Assembly: GCA_964458415.1 (NCBI GenBank)
Contig: CAYWIT010000032.1
Span: 1 to 6,325 of the forward strand
Direction of reading: 5' to 3'
DNA from: CAYWIT01 sp964458415
Lineage (GTDB): Bacteria > Pseudomonadota > Alphaproteobacteria > Micavibrionales > UBA2020
DNA length: 6,325 bases
The translations under genes and the position numbers were made by a program. The notes under the pieces are model-generated. The model saw only the letters and a list, made by a program, of their open reading frames with translations, had not been told where the DNA came from and searched no databases. Positions 1 through 6,300 of this stretch are shown piece after piece; within the stretch, counting starts at the first letter, position 1, and every line of letters starts with the position of its first letter.

Positions 1-532
1 GGGAAATTTCCCGGCCGGCCTCCATCGACAGGGATGTGGCGATTCCCCGAATATCTTCCGGAAATTCTTCCTGTTTCCAGTTGACATTTACACCGATGCC
101 CACCACGACGAAATCGACGGCGCCGGCCGCCGTTTTCATCTGCGTCAGAATGCCGCAGACCTTCTTTCCGCCGATCTGCACGTCATTGGGCCACTTCAGG
201 GAAACGCGGCCCGGACAATAGGGCTCAAGCGTTTTTGCAACGGCCACGCCCGCGGCAAGCGAAATCTGCGGCGCGAAACTCGGTGAAAAACGAGGACGCA
301 AAAGGACGGACGTGTAAATATTGGCGCCGGACGGGGAATGCCACGTCCGCTGCATTCTGCCCTTCCCCGCGCTCTGACGCTCCGCGATCAGCGCCGTCCC
401 TTCCGGCGCGCCCTTCACGCCCAGACGAAAAGCTTCATCATTGGTCGAGCCGATTTTTTCGTAATAATACAGAGTGTGACCGATGACGTGACCGGCAAGA
501 CTTTGTTTCAGAGATGCTTTATTCAGGTTCAT
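1..532 (-). CDS. birA: Biotin-[acetyl-CoA-carboxylase] ligase, HTH-less (group I), 3' end outside window
   Basis: This cytoplasmic enzyme activates biotin with ATP to biotinoyl-AMP and transfers it to the lysine of biotin carboxyl carrier proteins. Seen here are the first 177 residues; the frame stays open through base 1. Family landmarks appear in order: GSTNDEA (28-34), the nucleotide/biotin loop AERQSAGKGR (50-59), SPSGANIY (66-73), KWPNDV (113-118), GKKVCGIL (122-129, with K124 matching the biotin-contacting lysine of E. coli BirA) and GIGVNVN (145-151). The protein starts directly at the catalytic domain, so it lacks the helix-turn-helix of E. coli BirA and should be a ligase only, not a bio repressor. 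The ATG at 532 was chosen because residues 3-31 match the usual start of group I ligases; no good Shine-Dalgarno precedes it. It begins 16 nt after the antitoxin stop and is visibly richer in GC than the genes upstream. The loop reads GKGRMQ where GRGRxG is common. Identification is firm. Confidence 0.93.
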   Translation of the reverse strand, partial: MNLNKASLKQSLAGHVIGHTLYYYEKIGSTNDEAFRLGVKGAPEGTALIAERQSAGKGRMQRTWHSPSGANIYTSVLLRPRFSPSFAPQISLAAGVAVAKTLEPYCPGRVSLKWPNDVQIGGKKVCGILTQMKTAAGAVDFVVVGIGVNVNWKQEEFPEDIRGIATSLSMEAGREIS

Positions 533-548
533 ATCGTTTCGAAGACTT

Positions 549-773
549 CTAGGCAACCTTTTCCAGGCGCTCCGCCACCCATATCTTGATGATGGATTGA
601 CGCGGAACACCCAGGCGCTTTGCCTCCCTGTCCAGTAACTGGATCATCCAAAGGGGGAAATCCACATTGACCCTCTTTTGTTCCTGTTCCGGACGTCTCG
701 CTTTTGACAAATCGAGATGGTCGACAATATTTTCTCTCCTATCAAATTTTTTATCAAAGTCATTTGCTTTCAT
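549..773 (-). CDS. brnA: BrnA/CopG-type ribbon-helix-helix antitoxin
   Basis: This is the 74-aa antitoxin of the adjacent BrnT toxin. Antitoxins of this class bind and neutralise the toxin and, through a ribbon-helix-helix dimer, repress their own promoter. The C-terminal half fits that fold: a beta-strand-like KRVNVDF (33-39), helix PLWMIQLLDREAKRLG (40-55), then helix PRQSIIKIWVAERLEKV (57-73). The N-terminal 32 residues are charged and probably form the toxin-wrapping arm. A TTG at 782 also opens this frame, but GAAGAGG at 783-789 lies 9 nt from the ATG at 773 and directly abuts the TTG, so the ATG is preferred. The gene overlaps the end of the toxin gene by 14 nt, implying translational coupling. 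The family is called from the fold pattern and the BrnT partner. The sequence is closer to the broad CopG antitoxins than to the Brucella BrnA prototype, so the symbol is by context. Confidence 0.85.
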   Translation of the reverse strand: MKANDFDKKFDRRENIVDHLDLSKARRPEQEQKRVNVDFPLWMIQLLDREAKRLGVPRQSIIKIWVAERLEKVA

Positions 774-1023
774 ATAATGCAACCTCTTCTTTTCTGGAGC
801 GTCTCATGGAAATAATCCTTATCTTGTCTGACCGGTAAGTGATGACGCCCGACCAATGTTTTCCATCAATCATGCCAACAACGAGAAACCTTTCTTCATC
901 ACTCGTTTTCACAGGAACTTCCAAAAGGTCAAGATCCTTCCACAAAGACTGAGCTTCTTGAAAGTCAATACCGTGCTTTGCTTTATTGCTTGCACTCTTT
1001 CCCGGATCAAATTCAAATTCCAT
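760..1023 (-). CDS. brnT: BrnT family toxin (DUF497), RelE-fold ribonuclease
   Basis: This is an 87-aa type II toxin. BrnT proteins adopt a RelE/barnase-like fold and inhibit translation by cleaving RNA; that is family knowledge. Visible here are the conserved N-terminus FEFDPGKSASNKAKHGIDF (3-21), the central DEERFLVVGMIDGKHWSGV (42-60) and the C-terminal strand pair ITYRSDKIRIISMRRSRKEE (61-80). Length and the toxin-first order match known brnTA loci. The ATG at 1023 gives the family-typical N-terminus. No Shine-Dalgarno precedes it, and the -10 box ends only 9 nt upstream, so the message should be leaderless or almost so, whereas the antitoxin has a good ribosome-binding site. That difference would favour antitoxin excess. 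The toxin looks intact, with no frameshift or lost segment. Alternatives are unlikely given the full-length match. Confidence 0.92.
   Translation of the reverse strand: MEFEFDPGKSASNKAKHGIDFQEAQSLWKDLDLLEVPVKTSDEERFLVVGMIDGKHWSGVITYRSDKIRIISMRRSRKEEVALYESK
783..789 (-). promoter_or_regulatory. Shine-Dalgarno of brnA within brnT
   Basis: GAAGAGG lies inside the last brnT codons, 9 nt before the brnA ATG at 773. It abuts the alternative TTG at 782, which rules that codon out on spacing. It contrasts with the absence of any such site before brnT. Confidence 0.6.
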
Positions 1024-1025
1024 GG

Positions 1026-1038
1026 TATAATTATTATA
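1026..1038 (-). promoter_or_regulatory. Inverted repeat over the brnT -10 box, candidate BrnA operator
   Basis: TATAAT-A-ATTATA is a perfect 6-bp inverted repeat with a 1-nt centre. It covers the -10 box and the expected transcription start. BrnA-type antitoxins are known to repress their own operon from palindromes in the promoter, so this is a plausible binding site. AT-rich DNA produces such repeats easily, so binding is an inference. Confidence 0.4.
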
Positions 1039-1060
1039 TCTTTTCTATACATATTGTCAA
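1033..1060 (-). promoter_or_regulatory. Sigma70-type promoter of brnTA
   Basis: The -35 box TTGACA (1060-1055) and the -10 box TATAAT (1038-1033) both match consensus exactly, separated by 16 nt. The promoter starts 14 nt after the stop of the 191-aa gene. It predicts transcription starting near 1026-1024, 0-3 nt before the brnT ATG at 1023. It makes brnTA, and possibly birA, independent of the upstream operon. The match is seen directly; activity is inferred. Confidence 0.85.
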
Positions 1061-1074
1061 TGAGCTTTTGGGTA

Positions 1075-1650
1075 TCACCGGATTTCCCTTGCACCACTAT
1101 CTAATGCCTCTAAGAAAATCAGAAGACCATCGTAAAATTGAGTTAAAATCATTTTTACTTGATAAACGGTATAGTATTTACCATCGCACTCAATATAGAT
1201 ACCAGGACCTGTTGATGTAAAAAAATACTGATACCAGTCCTTAATCTGCGGGTTTTCTTCAATCGTTGAAATCCCACTAGAGCTTCTCCAATGATAATGT
1301 TTACTGGCGTTCGCTGTTCCCCAACAAATACGCATTGCCTCAGAAATATGCAGGCGTACATCGCAGCCTTTGTTCGGCAAGCTTTCTTTATCTACAACCC
1401 AAGAGGAAGACTCAATCGGCAACCCCTCCGCATCTTCTCCCCGCAACGCCTTACTTAATTCTGGGGTAATTACATCACTGTAGTATTTCCTTATCCATTC
1501 GTTTAACACTGCAGCAGTGACAAAAAAGTTAAATAAATCATATTTATGAGGATTGGCGCCGACCTTATCTCCATCATGCTTAAGCTTTTCTAACAAATCC
1601 TGTGGCCTGCTAATGCCATAGGATATATCTGTCATAGTATTTGCAACCAT
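1075..1650 (-). CDS. Uncharacterised 191-aa protein with NFFVTA/ANASKH signatures
   Basis: I cannot name a function. The protein is soluble and probably mostly helical in its first half, with no signal peptide or membrane segment. Two stretches stand out: NFFVTAAVLNEWI (41-53) and AMRICWGTANASKHYHW (105-121). Together they resemble a poorly described group of about 200-aa proteins that carry an N-F-x-V/I-T-A motif followed by an x-A-N-x-S/A-K-H motif; this is recalled, not searched. The C-terminal half looks like beta strands (GIYIECDGKYYTV, 140-152) followed by a helix. GAGG at 1661-1658, 7 nt before the ATG, supports the start at 1650 over the internal ATG at 1635. The start lies 1 nt after the small upstream ORF, so translation is probably coupled to it. 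It sits between a HEPN gene and a toxin-antitoxin pair and is AT-rich, consistent with an acquired defence-island gene. That it is a gene is secure; its role is unknown. Confidence 0.75.
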   Translation of the reverse strand: MVANTMTDISYGISRPQDLLEKLKHDGDKVGANPHKYDLFNFFVTAAVLNEWIRKYYSDVITPELSKALRGEDAEGLPIESSSWVVDKESLPNKGCDVRLHISEAMRICWGTANASKHYHWRSSSGISTIEENPQIKDWYQYFFTSTGPGIYIECDGKYYTVYQVKMILTQFYDGLLIFLEALDSGAREIR

Positions 1651-1651
1651 A

Positions 1652-1792
1652 TCATAACCTCAGAAAACATACGAACATCTCTAATATCATCAAGGAAAAC
1701 GATTTATACGGGAATGAACCCAGTTCTCTCATTCGACGCAATAACGATTGCACCTTACGCGAGCTTATCCGCCTTTCGCGGACTACGGGCAT
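1652..1792 (-). CDS. Candidate 46-aa small protein coupled to its neighbours
   Basis: This short open frame exactly occupies the space between the HEPN gene and the 191-aa gene. Its ATG is 2 nt after the HEPN stop, and its TGA is 1 nt before the next ATG. GAGGGG at 1803-1798, made by the last HEPN codons, is spaced 5 nt from its ATG, which is a strong ribosome-binding site. The peptide has a basic N-terminal half (RERRISSRK at 5-13, RRMRE at 19-23) and a hydrophobic C-terminal half (SFSLMILEMFVCFLRL, 31-46), which could be amphipathic or membrane-associating. I recognise no homologue. It could be a real small partner or antitoxin-like peptide, a leader that only couples translation, or a chance frame; 46 stop-free codons are not rare by themselves. 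The start and stop placement is the main argument. Confidence 0.45.
   Translation of the reverse strand: MPVVRERRISSRKVQSLLRRMRELGSFPYKSFSLMILEMFVCFLRL
1658..1661 (-). promoter_or_regulatory. Shine-Dalgarno fixing the start of the 191-aa gene
   Basis: GAGG lies 7 nt upstream of the ATG at 1650 and inside the last codons of the preceding 46-codon ORF. It favours this start over the in-frame ATG 15 nt further in, which has no comparable site. Confidence 0.65.
1738..1782 (-). other. Two adjacent short hairpins after the HEPN gene
   Basis: TCCGC-GAAAG-GCGGA (1782-1768) and GCAAT-CGTT-ATTGC (1751-1738) are 5-bp inverted repeats with 5-nt and 4-nt loops. The second can extend by two G-U pairs and one G-C pair. 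Neither is followed by a T-run, so they are not Rho-independent terminators. They might damp expression or stabilise RNA between the HEPN gene and the downstream pair, or be accidental. Confidence 0.3.
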
Positions 1793-1794
1793 GG

Positions 1795-3264
1795 TCACCC
1801 CTCAAAGAAAAACCTGACCGGTGTGTCAACTGACTCTCTAAGCTGTCGGATTGGGAACTTGTGCGAATAACAGTCAATATATTGGTTGCCGGCTTCAGCC
1901 ATGCTGATAACGATCCGATGAAAGATATTCTTGAGCAAATGAATATCTCGAATCAGTTCAACAGAATCGCCAGGACTTCTTGTGTTGCCATGGGCAGCGT
2001 CGTTTCGCCTTTTCCACGCCTTTTTTTCCTTGTCACCCATGCCAAGCAGCAAGCTCGCAAAGAATCGTTTATTCAGTATATCTTGCGATGGTTTATTCAA
2101 ATCTGAAGCCTTTTTTATCAACTCTCTCTTTTCTTCCGTATCTTCCGGGAACATTGCATCAACGGTTTTTAGAAATTCTTTTCTTAACTGTTTTGACTTT
2201 GGTTTGTCTAATAGTGTGGTTTTGTACTGAGGCTTGTCCAGTTTTCTGTACGCTGCCTGGAGCGCCTCGATACCTGCGCCAAACTGAACTGGCTGGGTGT
2301 GCATCGGCGAGCACACGGCATGCCAATAAATCCAACTAACGTGTTGAAAGTTAAGTTTGTCGAAGTGGGTAAAGAGGGCGTTCACCGTCCGAGAAAACAC
2401 CTTTGGATCGATAAGATTCGTATATTGGCTGCCTACTGGTGCTGGTGGCAACGCAGGCAAGGAATAAGCTCTTTCATCAATGATGTAGGGGGTTACCGCT
2501 TTAAATCCAATAAGCTTAAACTCTTCCGAAAGCAGGGTGTATCCAAGGTAAACCAACGGCAAGCCGAAAGCGAACGACAGGCATTCGCGAATTTTCCTGC
2601 GGATATCTTCGCAGGGGAATTTTTTATACAGGATGAACCCAGGGCCGCTTGGCCGTTCCTTTTTATGGTTCTGAAAAGGCGCGATGTAAATCTCATGACC
2701 AGCGATGTTCAGCGATAGGCAAGCCCTCAACGACGAAGTTCTTTCTTTTGCACATTGTGTAAGAGGTTCGTCACCGCCACTGAGCGTCCTGATTACTATA
2801 GTCTCCAGTTTTTCTTCCAGATTGTGTGGCCATTGATAAAAAGCTGCGTCGACATTATCGACCCATTCAATTAATTGGTGTACCCGCGCAACATCCTCTG
2901 GAACGGCTTCAAGCGAATTAAGCCACGCTTTTTCTGTCTGCTCATAGGTTCTGCTAGCGGGATTTTGACGAGAGAGTCGGTCAAACGGCATTACCCCATT
3001 GGCAACCACGGTCATATCGGAACTGGAAAAAATAACACGGGCAGTGTTTGAATGCACAGTCCCAGCTGGCAAATCGGGATACTTGATCTTATTTTTCTTG
3101 GAGTTTTTGTTAGAGAGCGTCATCAAAAGCAATCTTTGTTTATCGTCGCGCCTTATTTCAAAGTTATTTATAGGCGAGCACAAAGGCCCGCAATCAGTTA
3201 TTTGAAACATTCCATTGTTTAATAAAATTTCGAAAGTTTCTTCTTCCCATACTTTTAGATTCAT
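1795..3264 (-). CDS. HEPN-domain protein, probable abortive-infection RNase effector (ApeA-like?)
   Basis: This is a 489-aa cytoplasmic protein, counted from the ATG at 3264. Near the C-terminus, residues 420-425 read RNDAAH. This is the canonical HEPN ribonuclease motif: R, a polar N, then a spacing of R-x4-H. It is preceded by a helix GAGIEALQAAYRKL (about 326-339) of the kind found in Apea-like HEPN domains. HEPN proteins of this class are known or predicted to cleave RNA, often tRNA, during phage attack. The first roughly 300 residues are mixed alpha/beta (for example ARVIFSSSDMTVVANGV) and are unassigned. They are the likely sensor, and an ApeA N-terminal domain is possible but unproven. 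The TTG at 3285 also opens the frame, but AGGA at 3274-3271 with 6-nt spacing favours the ATG. The gene lies 39 nt after the type ISP enzyme on the same strand, so both are probably one operon. No MNT antitoxin neighbour is visible. The HEPN call is good; the ApeA link is tentative. Confidence 0.75.
   Translation of the reverse strand: MNLKVWEEETFEILLNNGMFQITDCGPLCSPINNFEIRRDDKQRLLLMTLSNKNSKKNKIKYPDLPAGTVHSNTARVIFSSSDMTVVANGVMPFDRLSRQNPASRTYEQTEKAWLNSLEAVPEDVARVHQLIEWVDNVDAAFYQWPHNLEEKLETIVIRTLSGGDEPLTQCAKERTSSLRACLSLNIAGHEIYIAPFQNHKKERPSGPGFILYKKFPCEDIRRKIRECLSFAFGLPLVYLGYTLLSEEFKLIGFKAVTPYIIDERAYSLPALPPAPVGSQYTNLIDPKVFSRTVNALFTHFDKLNFQHVSWIYWHAVCSPMHTQPVQFGAGIEALQAAYRKLDKPQYKTTLLDKPKSKQLRKEFLKTVDAMFPEDTEEKRELIKKASDLNKPSQDILNKRFFASLLLGMGDKEKKAWKRRNDAAHGNTRSPGDSVELIRDIHLLKNIFHRIVISMAEAGNQYIDCYSHKFPIRQLRESVDTPVRFFFEG
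1798..1803 (-). promoter_or_regulatory. GAGGGG Shine-Dalgarno for the 46-codon ORF
   Basis: GAGGGG forms the last two sense codons (Glu-Gly) of the HEPN gene and stands 5 nt before the ATG at 1792. It supports real initiation there by re-initiating ribosomes. Confidence 0.5.
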
Positions 3265-3270
3265 ATGACA

Positions 3271-3288
3271 TCCTACATTAGGCAATGT
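3271..3288 (-). promoter_or_regulatory. RBS and small hairpin before the HEPN gene
   Basis: AGGA (3274-3271) sits 6 nt before the ATG at 3264 and decides that start. Directly upstream, ACATT-GCCT-AATGT (3288-3275) can form a 5-bp hairpin that buries the competing TTG codon at 3285. This could modulate HEPN translation, but so short a stem may be coincidental. Confidence 0.4.
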
Positions 3289-3303
3289 TACGCCAGCGAC
3301 CCT

Positions 3304-6300
3304 TCAAATCGCCAACCCCGGCAGGCTTCTGACGATCTTGATCGTTTCCAGGCTGACCGTGATGACGCGCTGGAATAGATCCAGCGGATAACGGGGATTT
3401 TGCATGGTTTCCAGCGCCCAGTCGTTGGCGTCGTTGACGATGCCGCTGTCCTTATCGGTTTTAACGCACTGGCGCTCCACCACCCAATCCAGTGCCGGTT
3501 TGCCGTTGACGATGTAGTCGTAGGCCTCCAGCGGAATGCCGGTGAGGGTAATGCTTTCGTTGTAATGGAGCGTGGTGAGGTCTTTGTCCTTCCCCTGTTT
3601 GCCGTATTTCATCTTCGTTACCCGGTAGTCGGCGGCGGTCAGTTTCTTCTTGCCACTGTCGATTGTAACGGGACAGGGCGCTACTGTTTCGTAGTTCAGG
3701 TGCAGTTCAGCCAGTTCCCGCCCCGCCTTGCTAAACGCCCAAAAATCGGCGGCGGCTTTCACGCAGGGGATGCGCGGCAGCTCCTTGCTCAGATTGTCTG
3801 CATAGCGTTCGCGGTACTCAGGCGAATGGAGCAAACCATAGACATAATAGAAGACATCTTCCTTGCCGATGGTCTCGCCGAGATAGGCCGTCTGAAAATG
3901 CGCCAGCCCCCCGTCGGTGATGGCGTCGCGGCGTTTTCTTTCTCTGGAACTGGCAAACGATGGCAAAAACTGCTCTGATGTTTCTGGTTCCGGTTCGTCG
4001 TACAGGTAGAGCGGGAAGCATTGGCCTTTCTCAATACTGTCCAGACAAGGCAAGGTGTCGGTGATTAGTGCCGAAAAGGTTCTTGATCCAATGCCAGATA
4101 CGCAAATCACAATATTTTTTGCCTTCGCATCCGGGAAAATACGCGGCATTTGACCTACACGATGATTAAATACGCCGTTGTAATACACCCATTGTCTGGT
4201 AAAGGGGCGGTAAAGGCTAGGTGTCAGGCTATCTGGCTCAAACTCAACATGTCGATTTCTTACTAATTCTTGCTTAAGACTACTTGTCCAGCTGATCTGT
4301 GCAGAGTCGGCGTTGATGAAGTCGTCCACTATTTCTTCCAGCGCTCTTCTTTCCAGTCCGGCATGGGCGACTTTAAAGCGTTTTACCTCGGCGTTGTAGA
4401 AGGTGATTGTCCGAGTCATATTGTTTGTTACAGTCTCTTGGGAAGAGTTGTAACACCAAGCATCCCGGCCTGTTTCCAAACCCCTGGAGAAACTTGCAAA
4501 TAGTGTTTTTGACTCCTTGCCACTCTTATCCCCCAACACAATGTAGTCACTAAAGGCGTCATCGCGCTGATTCAGCCAGTCGCTGTGCTGATCGGGGGTG
4601 AGGGGCTGCCAACCATCGGCTTCGCTGATTCCGGCAATACTGGCAAAGGCGGCAACCTTTTCGAGCTTTTCTTCCCGGCTCAGATAGTCGCCGATGTCAT
4701 GGAAATAAATCTGGCCGTGTTCGGTGGCATTCGGATTTTTGACCAGCAGAGAGATGGCAATCGGGGCGCGGCTGCCACTGCCAAATATCTTGCCGCCTTC
4801 CTTGCGTGATAGCTCGCCGGAGGTGCGTTGATTGCCGCGCAGATGGAAGACATAGATGCTGGAAAACTCCTCGGCCAGGCACTGGCGCAGACCGTCGGCA
4901 GTGTTGGCTTCCAGAAATCCCGCATTAGTGACAAAACCAATCACACCACTGTTGCCGATGCGGTCGCTGGCCCAGCGGATGGCGCGGATGTAACTGTCGT
5001 AAAGAGCATTCTTATTGGTGACCGTGGAACGATCAGCATAGGTACTGCGAATGCGTTCATCCAGAGTGGGATAGGCTACATTCTGGTTGTTATCGTTGGC
5101 GCTGGTTTGCCCTGCGGAATACGGCGGATTGCCGATGATGACGCGGATATCCAGCTTCTTCTGCCGCTTGCGGCGGGCGCTGTTGTCCACCAGCAGCTGG
5201 TCAATCAAGTCTTCCTTTTCGTAAAGCTGGAAGGTGTCGGTAAGACAAATGCCCTCGAACGGCTGGTACTTGCCGCCGACAATGCCGTGATACGCCGCTT
5301 CGATGTTGATGGCGGCGATGTAGTAGGCCAAAAGGACGATTTCGTTGGCATGGATTTCATTTTTATATTTGTAGGGGAGTTGCTCGGGGGCAATCAGGCC
5401 GCTTTGCAACAGGCGGGTGATGAAGGTGCCGGTGCCGGTGAAGGGGTCGAGAATATGCACCCCCTTGCTCCCCAGCGTCTGGCCGAACTCGGTTTGCAGG
5501 ATATGATTGACACTGTTGATGATAAAGTCCACCACCTCCACCGGCGTATAGACGATGCCCAGCCGCTCGGTCATCTTCGGGAAGGCATTGCGGAAGAATT
5601 TGTCGTAAAGCTCGACGATAATCTTCTGCTTGCCCGCGGCATTGTCGATCCCTTGGGCGCGCATTTTCACGCTGTCGTAAAAGGCTTGCAGCGTGTCCGC
5701 TTCCTTGTTGAGATGGTGTTCTTGCAAAACATCCAGCACATCCTGCATGGCTTGCGACATGGGGTTGTGCTTGGCAAAACTGTAGCTTTCAAAGAGGGCG
5801 TCGAAGACCGGCTTGGTGATGAGATGCTGTGCGAGCATTTCAATAATTTCGTTATCTGTGATGCTGTCGTTCAGGTCGTCACGCAGCTCACGGGCAAAGG
5901 CTTTAAAGGCTTCGCGTTCTTTGGTGTTGGATTCGTTATCCAGAATGCCGGTGATGCGGTCGATGTGGGTGCGGGCGATTTTGGCAATGTCATTGGCCCA
6001 ATCTTCCCAGTGGTGGCGATTGCCGCATTTTTGCACAAGCTTGGCGTAGATGGCTTTCTCTATTTCGCCTATTTCGAATTGCAGGCCTAATTGATCTTCC
6101 TTGGTGGGGCGCTGGACCGCTTCCCCAATAGTGAAGCCACCTTTTCCGGCGTCTTTGTTTTTGATGCCTTTTGTCTTTTCTTTCTTCTTGGAAATCTTGT
6201 CGGTAATGGCGATGACTTCCATCTTGCTGGTGTCTTTGCCGATCAGATCGAGCTTGTTCACCATCGCGTCGAAGCGGTCGTCGTGCGAGCGGAGCGCCTG

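Noticed and set aside
235..589. Two overlapping 83-codon plus-strand frames
   Set aside because: Both lie antisense to birA, whose motifs are unmistakable.
774..782. TTG start adding three residues to the antitoxin
   Set aside because: The Shine-Dalgarno directly abuts it, leaving no spacing; the ATG at 773 has 9 nt.
1297..1332. R...H in the 191-aa protein as a second HEPN active site
   Set aside because: R107 and H118 are separated by ten residues, outside the R-x4-6-H spacing.
1738..1782. Hairpins as a Rho-independent terminator
   Set aside because: No T-run follows either stem on the minus strand, and stems are only about 5 bp.
2299..2718. 139-codon plus-strand open frame opposite the HEPN gene
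   Set aside because: The minus-strand HEPN protein has a diagnostic motif and ribosome-binding site, and this frame has neither.
3265..3285. TTG start adding seven residues to the HEPN protein
   Set aside because: No ribosome-binding site precedes it and it lies in a possible hairpin; the ATG at 3264 has AGGA at 6 nt.
3400..3978. 192-codon plus-strand open frame
   Set aside because: It lies antisense to the ISP target-recognition region and has no recognisable motif, so it is a shadow frame.
4828..6090. 420-codon plus-strand open frame
   Set aside because: It is antisense to the clearly conserved methyltransferase and coupler, its protein resembles no family, and it is low-complexity in V/G/D/A, as expected for a shadow of GC-biased codons.
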